A stretch of DNA of 64,000 bases from Cytobacillus massiliigabonensis (GCF_900199725.1 NZ_LT904904.1:2031398-2095397), one strand, 5' to 3'. Shown: positions 55,260 through 64,000, numbered from the stretch's first letter. Notes: generated from the sequence alone by a model not told the origin. Made by a program: numbers and translations.

Positions 55260-55611
55260 AAATGTGATTCTAGCATAGAAACAATTAAATAGCAATAATT
55301 TTATAGATATTTCATAATTTTTACACAATTACAAATAGCTTTTTCAACTAAACCTCTAGCACCCTCAATACTTAATATTCTATTCCTTTCAAAGCAACCC
55401 AAAAACCTGTGAAAAAAATCACTCCAATTTTCCATAAGGAATTGAAAACGCTGTAAATATTATGTAAAGTTAATAGAGTAGATTTATAGCGAAATTTTAA
55501 TAGTTTTGTAAAATAACATAGAAATATGACAACTTTTTTTACAATTGTAACGTCTAATTTATAACAACACAAAAGTAATAACTAAATAAATCATCTATAA
55601 ATTGAAAAGGA

Positions 55612-55722
55612 GTGATAATCAACACGATCATTTTGTTAAACAACCTGGTTGACGGTAAAGATTTCTTTATTGATATGATTGCTTCTAAGATTAACAAGAA
55701 ATGGAAAGGTGAATTCTCGTGA
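55612..55722 (+). CDS. Possible short upstream ORF coupled to the deacetylase gene
   Basis: A frame of 36 codons ends in TGA overlapping the deacetylase GTG start (GTGA). Its sequence looks protein-like (NNLVDGKDFFIDMIASKINKKW). AAAAGGAG is present, but the only standard in-frame start near it is a GTG directly abutting it; codons at the right distance are ATA and ATC. It may be a leader peptide, an ORF with a non-standard start or a remnant. Confidence 0.3.
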   Translation: MIINTIILLNNLVDGKDFFIDMIASKINKKWKGEFS

Positions 55723-56738
55723 GAAGAACAAGGGCAGGAAGAAGTAGAAAATTAATTAAAACAAAGGAAAAAGTAATCATTTCAGCTTTAGTATGTATAG
55801 CTTTAGTCGCAATGATTTTACAACCAGGTAGCAATAATGAAGCATTGGCTGTATCCAGTTTTAAGCAGCCAATTAATATGATGTACTCTTTTATGTCCCA
55901 GAGGAATTTTAACCAAATTGATGAAATGAATGGTTCCATATATCATTATTACCGATTGCTGCAACTAAAGAAAAAAGAGGCGGCAAATAAGGAAGAGAAA
56001 GTAACTGCCGAAGAGAAAATTCAGGATAAAGATGTAAAGGAAGAAGCTGTTAATAAAGATAAAAAAGAGGATAATAGCCAAGTAGGTTCAGAGAAAGCGA
56101 ATAACCAAGATACGAATACTGTGCCAGTGAATCAGGATGTAAATCTTCATAAAGTTTATTTAACTTTTGATGATGGACCATCAGCCTATACTACCAGTAT
56201 TTTAGAATCTCTGCATTCATATGACATAAAGGCTACATTCTTTATGCTTGAACCAAATATGAAGATATACCCGGATAAACTGAATCAAATAATTACCGAA
56301 GGGCATGTGCCTGCATTACATGGGGTTTCTCATGATGTATCGAAAATTTATCGTTCTGAACAAACCGTTGTTGATGAAATGACCCAAGGGCAAGAGACGT
56401 TGTTAAATCTTACAGGACAATTAACACACTTAATACGGACACCATATGGATCGGCTCCACATATGAAGCCGTCATATAAAGAAGCTGTTCAAGCAGCTGG
56501 ATTCCAGTTATGGGATTGGACGATTGACAGCCATGATTGGAAATATAAAAATGGTGAATTTGTTGGTGATGTCATTCAACAAATGGAAAATTATCGTTAT
56601 AAGAGCAGCCCAATCGTGATTCTGTTGCACGATCGCAAATCAACAGCTGAGCATTTGCCATCACTTTTAAAATACTTACAATCTCATGGCTATGAAATGG
56701 ACGTTCTAAGTGAAAAGCTATCAGCTTATAATTTTTAA
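55719..56738 (+). CDS. Membrane-anchored polysaccharide deacetylase (NodB domain)
   Basis: A 339-residue protein. A basic N-terminus and one membrane helix (about 18-36) are followed by a Lys/Glu-rich linker (about 86-130) and a NodB domain (about 145-335). The domain has TFDDGPS with the catalytic Asp pair, HGVSHD as the metal-binding HxxxH, RTPYGS, WTIDSHDW and ILLHD. It should deacetylate peptidoglycan or another N-acetylated glycan outside the membrane. The start is GTG at 55719, 7 bases after AAAGGTG. A strong terminator follows. Confidence 0.91.
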   Translation: MRRTRAGRSRKLIKTKEKVIISALVCIALVAMILQPGSNNEALAVSSFKQPINMMYSFMSQRNFNQIDEMNGSIYHYYRLLQLKKKEAANKEEKVTAEEKIQDKDVKEEAVNKDKKEDNSQVGSEKANNQDTNTVPVNQDVNLHKVYLTFDDGPSAYTTSILESLHSYDIKATFFMLEPNMKIYPDKLNQIITEGHVPALHGVSHDVSKIYRSEQTVVDEMTQGQETLLNLTGQLTHLIRTPYGSAPHMKPSYKEAVQAAGFQLWDWTIDSHDWKYKNGEFVGDVIQQMENYRYKSSPIVILLHDRKSTAEHLPSLLKYLQSHGYEMDVLSEKLSAYNF

Positions 56739-56747
56739 GTAAGAGCC

Positions 56748-56776
56748 CCGGCATCCATTTAGGATGCCGGTTTTTT
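56748..56776 (+). terminator. Rho-independent terminator of the deacetylase gene
   Basis: CCGGCATCC/GGATGCCGG with a 5-base loop and T6, just past the stop. Confidence 0.9.
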
Positions 56777-56852
56777 CATTTCCATTTAAGTCATAAAAGA
56801 CAAATCCAAACGATAAGCTGTTAGGAGTGGATGTGAAAAGGGGGAGTAGAAG

Positions 56853-57650
56853 TTGGCTGTAAGCTATGAACAAGCTGCTAAATTTGAACATCGATTTTGG
56901 CTGCAAGTGCTTGGTGATCATGCTCGTTTTTTGCACGATTCTTTAGCGCCTCAAGAAACTGAGCTAATTGATGCGGCAACCTATTTTATCCAGACGTTTG
57001 ATCAGCTGTTAGGTAGGGTTGAAGTAGATAATTTAATTGAACTCAGTATAAAGGCAGAAGAGGAAGGATTAAACTTACGAGAATACAAATTGAACATTAT
57101 TGAGAGGCATCTTGTGGGGAAGGTTACCATCCACCTTGGTCCAACCTTTATTAACCATATGGTAAATGAGCTTGAAGAATACTTATTGCTGTTAAATTAT
57201 TTAAAAAAAGGGGTAGTTCCTCCAATTTTTCATGAATTGCATCATCATTTAATTTGGTTATTGGATGCAGCTGGTCATTCTGGGGCGATTTCCGATAATA
57301 TGGATCAAATTGAAAAGAAAATTAAAAAAGTGAGTGATAGCTTTACAAAGGATTTTGAAGCCTTTTATTTAAAGGCTGTAGAAATGGCTGGGTTTCTTCG
57401 CACAGGGGTAACCTCTTTCCCTGCACTAGATAGATTTAACAATGATACTTCCGCAGAATTGAAGTTATTTATGAATTTTCTTAATGAAATTGAGGAGCTT
57501 GAGCTTAGTAAAGAAGCATTAGGTACATTCGCTCCTTTAATGGCTGATCATATGTATAGAGAAGAATGTTATTATTTAATGAAGTTATCCGAATCAACAC
57601 AAGAAGATGCGCCTAAATGTGACCCTGCAAAGCCAAGATTAAAGGAGTAA
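56853..57650 (+). CDS. DUF2935 family protein
   Basis: A 265-residue protein with two ferritin-like halves of about 130 residues. Each has a leading E-H-x-F/I-W helix (FEHRFWLQVLGDHARFL in the first half, HELHHHLIWLLDAAGHS in the second) and later Glu/His pairs (HMYREECYYLMKL), suggesting a metal centre. GGGGGAG lies 6 bases before the TTG start. Function unknown; common in spore formers. Confidence 0.85.
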   Translation: MAVSYEQAAKFEHRFWLQVLGDHARFLHDSLAPQETELIDAATYFIQTFDQLLGRVEVDNLIELSIKAEEEGLNLREYKLNIIERHLVGKVTIHLGPTFINHMVNELEEYLLLLNYLKKGVVPPIFHELHHHLIWLLDAAGHSGAISDNMDQIEKKIKKVSDSFTKDFEAFYLKAVEMAGFLRTGVTSFPALDRFNNDTSAELKLFMNFLNEIEELELSKEALGTFAPLMADHMYREECYYLMKLSESTQEDAPKCDPAKPRLKE

Positions 57651-57662
57651 AAAAAGACTTAA

Positions 57663-57688
57663 AACCGCAATAGTACACTATTGCGGTT
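57663..57688 (-). terminator. Terminator of the MFS gene
   Basis: AACCGCAATAG/CTATTGCGGTT is followed on the minus strand by TTTTAAGTCTTTTTTT. It overlaps the MFS stop codon region. Confidence 0.75.
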
Positions 57689-58943
57689 ATTCCTCATCTG
57701 GTTTGATGGCTTTAAATGTAGCAATGGCTGCTGCGAGGGCGAGGATGCTTAAAATATAAAATAATGATTTTTCAGCATGCTTCATCAGCACAGCAATTGC
57801 AGGAGGGCCTGCTGCTACCCCTACAAATCTCATCGAGCTATAAATAGAAGTAATCGTACCTCGCTCCTGTCTTTCAATTCCTTCAGTAATCAATGTATCT
57901 AAGCATGGAAGACCTATTCCTATTCCAACCCCTCCAAATAGAAATAGGATAATCATGAACCACAAACTATCTGAAAAACTAAGGATGGCTATTGAAATGG
58001 CAGTAAGAACAGAGCCGCCAAAAATAAGCCATTTCATTAAAACTTTGTTCTCCTTAATTAATTTTCCTGTTATAAATGATGCTGTACATAAAGCCCCAAG
58101 GGGGATGGCTAAGAAAAAACCTTTTTTCACATTTTTTATATCGTACGTTTTCTCCAGGATATCTGACAGATAGAACAATACCCCAAAGAGAACAAACATT
58201 AAAATGGCGCCAATAATGAAAATGGCGTATAACCATCTTCCGTTATTTTTAAAGGTTTCTTTAATGTTGGCAAAAAATTGTTTTAAAGGGACTGGCTCAA
58301 ACTCCATATTTGCTGTTTTTACAAGAAAGATCATTAGTAAAACCGAAATCAAGCAAAAAGCTGGGAATGAAAAAAAAGGCAAGAACCAAATAAATCCAGC
58401 TAATAACGACCCAAGTATTGGACTTAAGACCTTTCCAAACGTATTCGCAGTTTCAATAATTCCTAAGGATGTACTCATTTCATCTTCGTTTTTAAACATA
58501 TCTCCAACTAAGGGCATAACAATAGGAGCGGCACCTGCTGCTCCAATTCCTTGAATCGCTCGTCCAACTAAAATCAGCCAGTAAGCATCATTCATTTTCC
58601 ATGCAGCCCAGCCAGAAATAAGCCCCCCTATTCCTGCTATCAGAAGACTTGGAATAATTACCTTTTTTCTTCCGATATGGTCAGATATAAATCCAGCAAC
58701 AGGGATAAGAATAATCGCAACGATCGAATAAACAGTTAAGATCAAGCTTGTTTGAAATGATGATATATTTAATTGCTTCTCCATTGCTGGCAAAACGGGG
58801 ATAAGCATGGAGTTTCCAAGTGTCATTACAAGCGGGATTGAAGCAAGAGCCAAGATTGCCCATTTTTTATTAGGAACATCGTCTCCATTTTCCCCATTTT
58901 TCGAATTCTTTTGATTGCTATGCAGCTTTTCAACATGCTCCAT
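57687..58943 (-). CDS. MFS drug-efflux-type transporter (DHA1)
   Basis: A 418-residue, 12-helix antiporter with a 25-residue hydrophilic N-terminus. The helix 2-3 loop motif is GFISDHIGRKK, the helix 4 motif is GRAIQGIGAAGAAP, and the helix 5 antiporter motif is around GIIETANTFGKVLSPILGSLL. Proton-coupled efflux is likely; the substrate is unknown. AAGGAAGGAA precedes the ATG. No regulator gene adjoins it. Confidence 0.9.
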   Translation of the reverse strand: MEHVEKLHSNQKNSKNGENGDDVPNKKWAILALASIPLVMTLGNSMLIPVLPAMEKQLNISSFQTSLILTVYSIVAIILIPVAGFISDHIGRKKVIIPSLLIAGIGGLISGWAAWKMNDAYWLILVGRAIQGIGAAGAAPIVMPLVGDMFKNEDEMSTSLGIIETANTFGKVLSPILGSLLAGFIWFLPFFSFPAFCLISVLLMIFLVKTANMEFEPVPLKQFFANIKETFKNNGRWLYAIFIIGAILMFVLFGVLFYLSDILEKTYDIKNVKKGFFLAIPLGALCTASFITGKLIKENKVLMKWLIFGGSVLTAISIAILSFSDSLWFMIILFLFGGVGIGIGLPCLDTLITEGIERQERGTITSIYSSMRFVGVAAGPPAIAVLMKHAEKSLFYILSILALAAAIATFKAIKPDEE

Positions 58944-59101
58944 TTGCGATTCCTTCCTTGAACATAATCAACCTACTATTAATATTGGTTACTTTCATAA
59001 AAGTAAAAGACACATTTTTTGGTAAGTTTACAAAATGGAAATATTTGTTTAGCGTTAAAGGCTGCGAAAGGATAAAATGTAAAAAAACTAGAGGTGATGG
59101 A

Positions 59102-59740
59102 ATGGAGAGGAAGTTACTTACGCTTAATATTGGCAGACCAAATTTACATGTCTGGAAAGGGATAACAGAAAATTCCGCTATTGCGAAAAAAGGAATAGAA
59201 GAAGTGCAATTGTCGAAAAATGGTTTTATAGGAGATTCTGTTGCCAATCGGGAATTCCATGGCGGACCAGAAAGAGCAGTTTGCCTTTATCCATATGAAC
59301 ATTATTTGTTATGGGAAAAGGAATTTAATCAGACATTCCGTAAGCCGGCTTTTGGTGAGAATATTTGTGTGGAAAATATGCTGGAAGAAGATATTTATAT
59401 TGGAGACACATTCTCCTTGGGAGAAGCGATTGTACAGGTTTCCCAAGGTCGAATCCCCTGTTCCACGATTTCAAAGCATAATCGGGTGGATTCATTGCTT
59501 GGGCGAATCGTTGAAACGGGCTATACAGGTTATTTCTTTCGTGTTCTGCAAGAAGGAATCGTTACTAAGAGTTCTCAGCTTTCTTTAATTGATCGTAAAC
59601 AGGAGAAATTTTCAGTATTAAGAGGCAATCAGCTCATGTTTCATGATCGAAAAAACTATGTAGCGATTAAAGAATTTTTGCAAGTAGAAGAACTTGCTGG
59701 AGTTTGGAGAGAGAAATTCCTGAAGGCTTTAGAATATTAA
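59102..59740 (+). CDS. MOSC-domain protein (YiiM-like)
   Basis: A 212-residue protein. The MOSC core includes GFIGDSVANREFHGGPERAVCLYPYEHY, FGENICVENM and the conserved Cys in GRIPCSTISKHN. MOSC proteins handle sulfur or molybdenum cofactor; YiiM-type proteins help resist hydroxylated purine analogues. GAGGTGATGG precedes the ATG at 59102; the frame upstream has no ribosome site. Confidence 0.88.
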   Translation: MERKLLTLNIGRPNLHVWKGITENSAIAKKGIEEVQLSKNGFIGDSVANREFHGGPERAVCLYPYEHYLLWEKEFNQTFRKPAFGENICVENMLEEDIYIGDTFSLGEAIVQVSQGRIPCSTISKHNRVDSLLGRIVETGYTGYFFRVLQEGIVTKSSQLSLIDRKQEKFSVLRGNQLMFHDRKNYVAIKEFLQVEELAGVWREKFLKALEY

Positions 59741-59759
59741 AATAATTACGAAATTCCTG

Positions 59760-59788
59760 TTGACACTTCTTAATAATTCTAATATTAT
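59760..59788 (+). promoter_or_regulatory. SigA promoter of the trp operon
   Basis: A perfect -35 TTGACA (59760-59765) and a -10 TATTAT (59783-59788) are separated by exactly 17 bases, just upstream of the first T-box leader. Confidence 0.85.
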
Positions 59789-59814
59789 AAATAACAATAT
59801 ATCTGACGGCAGTG

Positions 59815-60075
59815 AAGAAGAAGAGTAGCAAATACAGATACTTAAGAGAGCTGATGGCTGGTGTGAATCAGTGTGGATGTGTTTGTGAATGGACTTCCGA
59901 GCCCCAAACCGAAAGCTGATAACAGCAAGTAGGCTTTGGCGAACAGTCTCATCGTTACAAGAGGCAGGCATTTAAATACATTTTTAGATGCTTGTTAAGT
60001 GAGCTGAATTTTTTTAGCTAATGAAGGTGGCACCACGGGTTTCTCGTCCTTTAATGACGGGGAGCCCTTTTTGTG
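59815..60075 (+). promoter_or_regulatory. T-box leader 1, tryptophan specifier
   Basis: Stem I begins near AGAGAGCTGATGGCTGG. The specifier codon TGG is at 59890-59892 in the context GTGAATGGACTTCCGAG. The T-box AAGGTGGCACCACGG lies at 60024-60038 and is followed by a terminator hairpin (GGGTTTCTCGTC/GACGGGGAGCCC, T5). Uncharged tRNA-Trp should stabilise the antiterminator and permit readthrough. Confidence 0.92.
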
Positions 60076-60094
60076 TTTAGAAAATAAATAATTG

Positions 60095-60400
60095 AAATCG
60101 CTGAGTAAGAGTAGTACATTGATTCAAATCGTTTCAGAGAGCCGGGTGAGGTGTGAGCCGGTACGAGGAGAGCAATCGGAATGGACTTACGAGAGGCTTC
60201 TTGAACAGCAGTAGGGAAGCACGGAATTCCACCGTTAAATGGATAGGGTATCGATAGGAATGCTTTTTATGCAAAGCATTTTATATCCGTACTTGATTGA
60301 GGGAGCCTGTATTTGCTCCGAACTGAGGTGGCACCGCGAACTAATTTAAATCGTCCTCTATACACACAGAAATTCTGTGCGTATAGGGGACTTTTTTTAT
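60095..60400 (+). promoter_or_regulatory. T-box leader 2, tryptophan specifier
   Basis: A second complete T-box element with no promoter visible between the two. The specifier TGG is at 60182-60184 (GGAATGGACTTACGAG). The T-box TGAGGTGGCACCGCG lies at 60324-60338, followed by a long terminator (GTCCTCTATAC with its complement enclosing ACAGAA-TTCTGT, then T7). In series with leader 1 it should give two-step control of trp by tRNA-Trp charging. Confidence 0.93.
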
Positions 60401-60426
60401 TTTCAATTAGGATAGGAGGGAATTTC

Positions 60427-61827
60427 ATGGAAGTGACAGAGTCAATTGTACTAAAAGAATTAAATGGGGATTTATTAACCCCAATTTTGATTTATCAAAG
60501 GATCAGCGGCAAGAAAAAGTTTATATTGGAGAGCTCTTTAAAGCATGAAAAGTCTGGCAGATACTCCTTCATTGGAGCTGACCCGGTTATGGAATTAAAG
60601 GGTGTTGGTAATCAAACGAAGGTTATTTCTGCTAAGGGAGAGGAATGGATACAAGAAAAACCGTTAGAAGTTTTGAAATCAGTGATGCCTGAGAAAAAGA
60701 TTACCCGCCCAAATGGTTTGCCATTTTTTAGCGGTGCGGTTGGCTATGTTGGGTATGATGCTGTCGCCCAATATGAAAAAATTGGACTCATCCCTGCTGA
60801 TGATTGGAATATTCCAGATGTGCATCTTCTGTTTTATGAAGAAGTGGTGGTATTTGACCATTTTGAACAAAAGGTCTTTCTCGCTGCCAATCCGCTTTCA
60901 AGTGAGACAGATCGATCAAAGCTCGAACATCGGCTTGCAAAGATAAAAAATGAAATGATTTTTGGAACGGCACGTGAGGATACTGGGCGGACGAAACTTT
61001 CTGCATTTACCCCCTACATGAAAAAGGAAGAATTTATTGAAAAAGTAAAAAAAGCGCAGGAGTACATTGACAGGGGTGATATTTTTCAGGTTGTTCTTTC
61101 CCAGCGTCTACAAGCAACAATAAAAGGCGATCCATTTTTATTTTATCGGAAATTAAGGGTGCAAAATCCATCTCCATATATGTATTATCTGGATTTTGGT
61201 TCGTATAAGATAGCCGGCTCATCACCAGAAAGCCTAATTAAAGTGAATAATGGCAAGGTGACAGCGAATCCAATCGCAGGGACGAGACCAAGGGGGAAAA
61301 CGGAAAAGGAAGATCTAAATTTAGAAATTGATCTGCTTAGGGATGAGAAGGAGCTTGCAGAGCATCGCATGCTCGTAGATCTCGGGAGAAATGATCTTGG
61401 CCGAGTCTGTGAATTTGGTTCGATCCAGATCGAGAAAAATATGAAGGTAGAACGATTCAAGCATGTTATGCACCTTGTAACTGAAGTGAGCGGGAAATTA
61501 AATAAATCCTACTCGGCAACAGATGCATTGATTTCATGCTTGCCAGCTGGAACTGTTTCTGGTGCACCGAAAATTAGAGCAATGGAAATTATTAATGAGC
61601 TGGAAGAAGTGAAACGAGGAGTATATGCAGGGGCAGTCGGTTATTTATCCTTAGATGGCAGTTTGGATTTTGCTCTAGCCATCCGCACAATGGTTATTAA
61701 GGATGACAAAGCCTATATTCAGGCAGGAGCGGGAATTGTCCATGATTCCATCCCAGAAAAAGAGTACGAGGAGACACTTCATAAACTAAGAGCATTTTTG
61801 GAGGATCAAGATGATACTTTTGATTGA
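60427..61827 (+). CDS. trpE: Anthranilate synthase component I
   Basis: The 466-residue chorismate-converting subunit. The feedback-site element LESSLKHEKSGRYSF lies near residue 35; catalytic-domain motifs are IAGTRPRGKTEKED, the DLGRNDLGRV region and GTVSGAPKIRAMEII. AGGAGGG 6 bases before the ATG at 60427 fixes the start; the frame upstream runs through the T-box and is not coding. It overlaps trpG by 17 bases. Confidence 0.97.
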   Translation: MEVTESIVLKELNGDLLTPILIYQRISGKKKFILESSLKHEKSGRYSFIGADPVMELKGVGNQTKVISAKGEEWIQEKPLEVLKSVMPEKKITRPNGLPFFSGAVGYVGYDAVAQYEKIGLIPADDWNIPDVHLLFYEEVVVFDHFEQKVFLAANPLSSETDRSKLEHRLAKIKNEMIFGTAREDTGRTKLSAFTPYMKKEEFIEKVKKAQEYIDRGDIFQVVLSQRLQATIKGDPFLFYRKLRVQNPSPYMYYLDFGSYKIAGSSPESLIKVNNGKVTANPIAGTRPRGKTEKEDLNLEIDLLRDEKELAEHRMLVDLGRNDLGRVCEFGSIQIEKNMKVERFKHVMHLVTEVSGKLNKSYSATDALISCLPAGTVSGAPKIRAMEIINELEEVKRGVYAGAVGYLSLDGSLDFALAIRTMVIKDDKAYIQAGAGIVHDSIPEKEYEETLHKLRAFLEDQDDTFD

Positions 61828-62422
61828 TAATTACGATTCGTTTACGTATAACCTTTACCAGTATTTAGGTGAGTTAGGTGAGGAAGTACTTGTTGTTAGA
61901 AATAACAGAATTACTATAGAAGAAATTGCTTCTATAAAGCCTGATGCAATTGTCCTTTCTCCAGGACCCGGAAGACCTGAGCATGCTGGGATCTGTCTGG
62001 AAATTATTCAAGCATTTTTTCAATCAGTGCCTATTCTAGGCATTTGCCTTGGGCATCAAGCGATAGGATATGCCTTTGGAGCCGCTATTGATCGAGCTAA
62101 GGAGATCAAGCACGGAAAAATATCAAAGCTCAAACACAATGGTTCTTCCTTATTTCAATACATGCCACAGCCTATTGATGTTATGCGTTACCATTCATTA
62201 GTGATTGTTTCAGGTACATTGCCTGGAAGTTTTAAAGTGCTTGCAAGATCATTAGAAGACAATGAGATTATGGCGATACGGCATGAGCAATATCCCCTTT
62301 TTGGATTGCAATTTCATCCGGAATCGATAGGAACCGCGCAAGGGAAAAGGATAATCAGAAATTTCTTAAAATATATTGGGAGGGATAAGAATAATGAAGC
62401 ATATTCTCCAGCAACTAGCTGA
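61811..62422 (+). CDS. trpG: Anthranilate synthase component II (glutamine amidotransferase)
   Basis: A 203-residue class I amidotransferase supplying ammonia to TrpE. The nucleophile Cys79 is in [10 protein letters not shown], and the His/Glu of the triad are in [13 protein letters not shown] precedes the ATG. Its place inside the operon contrasts with B. subtilis, where a single amidotransferase encoded in the folate cluster serves both pathways. It could still also serve PabB. Confidence 0.94.
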   Translation: MILLIDNYDSFTYNLYQYLGELGEEVLVVRNNRITIEEIASIKPDAIVLSPGPGRPEHAGICLEIIQAFFQSVPILGICLGHQAIGYAFGAAIDRAKEIKHGKISKLKHNGSSLFQYMPQPIDVMRYHSLVIVSGTLPGSFKVLARSLEDNEIMAIRHEQYPLFGLQFHPESIGTAQGKRIIRNFLKYIGRDKNNEAYSPATS

Positions 62423-63419
62423 AGGAAAGTCCTTATCTTTAGAAGAAATAAAAGTTGCCTCAGAGAGTCTCTTTTCAGATGAGATAACCGAAAGTGAAAT
62501 AGCAGCCTTTTTAATCGGACTGAAAATGAAAGGAGAAACGGCAGAAGAGATTGCTGGAATTGCAGCAGCTTTAAGGGAGAAAGCACTGAAGTTTAGCGGG
62601 AGGATTCCGAATATTATGGATAATTGCGGGACGGGGGGCGATGGAGTAAAAAGCTTTAATATTAGTACAACATCCGCCTTTGTCATAGCAGGTGCAGGAA
62701 TACCTGTAGCTAAGCATGGAAACAGAAGCATTTCCAGTAAAACAGGGAGTGCAGATGTACTGGAGCATTTTGGAATTGATTTAACTGCTTCTTCAGAAGC
62801 AACTGAGGAAATTCTGGAAAAGGTGGGGATTGCCTTTTTATTTGCACCACATGTTCATCCCCAATTAAAAAGGATTATGAAAGTGCGAAAAGATCTGCGA
62901 ATACCAACCATTTTTAATTTTATTGGTCCACTGACAAACCCAGTTGAATTAGAAACTCAGCTTCTTGGCATTTACAGACGTGATATGGTAGTTCTTTTTG
63001 CAGATGTATTAAAAAAACTAGGCAGAAAACGAGCGATTGTCGTTAATGGAGCCGGTTATATGGATGAAGCGTCTCTCCAGGGTGGGAATTATTTAGCCAT
63101 TCTGGAAAATGGACTGATCAAGGAAAAAGTCATAGTGCCAGGGGAATTTGGTCTATCCATTCAATCAAATGATTCAATCAGAGGAGGAGATGCAAAGGAA
63201 AATGCGGATATTCTTCTGAGAGTGTTAAAAGGTGAGGGAGGACCGTATCGGGATACTGTTCTTCTAAATGCTGGTCTTGGTATTTTCACTGCTGCAAAGG
63301 CAGATTCAATTCAAGAGGGGATTGAACTGGCAAGAGAAAGTATTGATTCAGGAGCTGCCCTTAATAAATTGTACCAGCTTATTATGGCAAGCAGATCCAA
63401 TCAAAAGCGGGTGATATAA
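62394..63419 (+). CDS. trpD: Anthranilate phosphoribosyltransferase
   Basis: A 341-residue enzyme joining anthranilate to PRPP. The PRPP-binding motif is [17 protein letters not shown] near residue 76, with [18 protein letters not shown] near 105 and [10 protein letters not shown] near 177. GGGAGGG lies 9 bases before the ATG at 62394. It overlaps trpG by 29 bases. Confidence 0.96.
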   Translation: MKHILQQLAEGKSLSLEEIKVASESLFSDEITESEIAAFLIGLKMKGETAEEIAGIAAALREKALKFSGRIPNIMDNCGTGGDGVKSFNISTTSAFVIAGAGIPVAKHGNRSISSKTGSADVLEHFGIDLTASSEATEEILEKVGIAFLFAPHVHPQLKRIMKVRKDLRIPTIFNFIGPLTNPVELETQLLGIYRRDMVVLFADVLKKLGRKRAIVVNGAGYMDEASLQGGNYLAILENGLIKEKVIVPGEFGLSIQSNDSIRGGDAKENADILLRVLKGEGGPYRDTVLLNAGLGIFTAAKADSIQEGIELARESIDSGAALNKLYQLIMASRSNQKRVI

Positions 63420-64000
63420 ATGTCTACCATTCTTGACTTAATTTTGGCAGAAAAAAGCAAGCAGATTGTGAAATTAAAAGAGGAAATGGCAGGAGTTAAG
63501 ATACTAAACCAATATAAGAAAAGGCCATTCCTTGAACGACTGCAAACAGAACATCTTTCAATTATTGCTGAATTCAAACGGGCATCCCCTTCAAAAGGAG
63601 ATATAAATGTAAATATCAGTCTGAGAGAACAAGTCCTTGATTATGTTCATTTTGGTGCAGCTGCCATTTCTATTTTAACGGATACTCCATTCTTTAAAGG
63701 CAGCTTTACAGATTTGGCTACAGGTAGAAAGGCGGTGGATGTACCGATCCTTTGCAAGGATTTTATAATCGATGAAGTACAAATAAGGAAAGCGAAAATA
63801 GTTGGGGCTGATTTGATTTTATTAATTGCGGCGGCATTAGAAGCATCAAGATTGAAAGAGCTTTCTGATTTTGCATTTGAACATGGGCTTGAGGTATTAG
63901 TAGAGGTTCATAATGAGGCAGAGATGGAACTGGCACTTTCCTCTGGTGTGAAACTAATTGGGGTGAATAACCGTGATTTAAAGTCTTTTTCGGTCGATTT
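63420..64000 (+). CDS. trpC: Indole-3-glycerol phosphate synthase (partial)
   Basis: The first 193 residues of a TIM-barrel enzyme, cut by the window edge. Motifs are AEFKRASPSKGDI near 53, ISILTDTPFFKGS, VPILCKDFIID with the catalytic Lys, GADLILLIAAAL and IGVNNRDLKSF at the edge. The ATG directly follows the trpD stop (TAAATG). trpF, trpB and trpA presumably lie beyond. Confidence 0.95.
   Translation, partial: MSTILDLILAEKSKQIVKLKEEMAGVKILNQYKKRPFLERLQTEHLSIIAEFKRASPSKGDINVNISLREQVLDYVHFGAAAISILTDTPFFKGSFTDLATGRKAVDVPILCKDFIIDEVQIRKAKIVGADLILLIAAALEASRLKELSDFAFEHGLEVLVEVHNEAEMELALSSGVKLIGVNNRDLKSFSVD

Larger units (their letters stand above)
54847..55611. other. Gap of about 0.77 kb without a convincing gene
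   Basis: AT-rich, with only short frames lacking ribosome sites. It holds the minus-strand terminator-like hairpin at 55142-55168, the 17-bp inverted repeat at 55214-55259 and homopolymer runs. It may be a decayed gene region; I see no similarity to a known family. Confidence 0.5.

Noticed and set aside
55372..55572. 66-codon minus-strand frame in the gene-poor gap
   Set aside because: No ribosome site and no recognisable pattern, although a minus-strand terminator lies downstream.
58958..59101. N-terminal extension of the MOSC frame as a membrane anchor
   Set aside because: The ribosome site lies directly before the ATG at 59102; the upstream residues are promoter-region sequence.
59815..60400. 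Direct repeat from the two similar leader segments
   Set aside because: Similarity is explained by two T-box elements with the same specifier, not by a mobile element or CRISPR array.
60313..60426. N-terminal extension of trpE
   Set aside because: It reads through the T-box and terminator; AGGAGGG marks the ATG at 60427.
62366..62731. 121-codon frame antisense to trpD
   Set aside because: The overlapping sense gene is unambiguous; the antisense frame has no motif.

Overview
The window comes from a Gram-positive, endospore-forming, facultatively anaerobic member of the Bacillaceae. The base composition is AT-rich, ribosome binding sites are strong (AGGAGG-type), TTG and GTG starts are frequent, and most genes have Bacillus counterparts. 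These include NarGHJI with a Bacillus-type Fnr, SplAB, CotF-like coat proteins, YteA, YndM, YqhV, YuzA, YugN and TmrB. It is probably not B. subtilis itself: the trp operon has tandem T-box leaders and its own trpG, the ribonucleotide reductase operon has a cobalamin riboswitch, and fnr and narK are divergent. I cannot name the genus. No rRNA, tRNA, insertion sequence, prophage or CRISPR array is visible, so this looks like ordinary chromosome.

Layout. 0-3.7 kb: a signalling module (PAS-PP2C phosphatase, RsbW-like kinase, chemoreceptor, STAS antagonist) ending at a strong terminator. 3.8-11.2 kb: ammonium assimilation, gltB-gltD-amt. 11.2-13.4 kb: LysE-type exporter, aldo/keto reductase, lipoprotein. 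13.4-22.3 kb: nitrate respiration, with narGHJI and fnr on the minus strand and narK on the plus strand; perfect 16-bp Fnr palindromes precede narG and narK. 22.3-27 kb: small sporulation or envelope genes, a YebC-family gene, a divergent uracil-DNA-glycosylase-like gene and yteA. 27-30.1 kb: a three-gene GtrA / glycosyltransferase / YkoS-like operon. 30.2-34.5 kb: a class I ribonucleotide reductase operon (alpha, beta, flavodoxin) behind an adenosylcobalamin riboswitch and terminator. 34.5-40.9 kb: MBL hydrolase, chemoreceptor, YCII protein, a DUF1450 protein paired with a His-rich membrane protein, VanZ-like protein, DUF2294.

40.9-49.1 kb is the most interesting part. A c-di-AMP (ydaO-type) riboswitch with its own promoter and terminator precedes a KtrB/TrkH potassium channel subunit. 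Between terminator and gene lies a second, unrecognised segment rich in long-range complementarity. A UV-repair cluster follows: a frameshifted UV damage endonuclease gene, a DUF3231 gene, an intact paralogous endonuclease, and a little further on splA-splB (spore photoproduct lyase).

49.1-59.7 kb: AEC transporter, small membrane proteins, coat protein, MBL and Nudix hydrolases, TmrB-like ATPase, a poorly coding 0.87-kb gap, a membrane-anchored polysaccharide deacetylase, DUF2935, an MFS pump and a MOSC protein. 59.7-64 kb: a promoter, two tandem tryptophan-specific T-boxes, then trpE-trpG-trpD-trpC running off the right edge.

RNA-level control is unusually dense: four independent cis-acting RNA sensors (cobalamin, c-di-AMP, two tRNA-Trp T-boxes) plus one candidate unknown element. 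All functions are inferred by reading the sequence; no database search was run.
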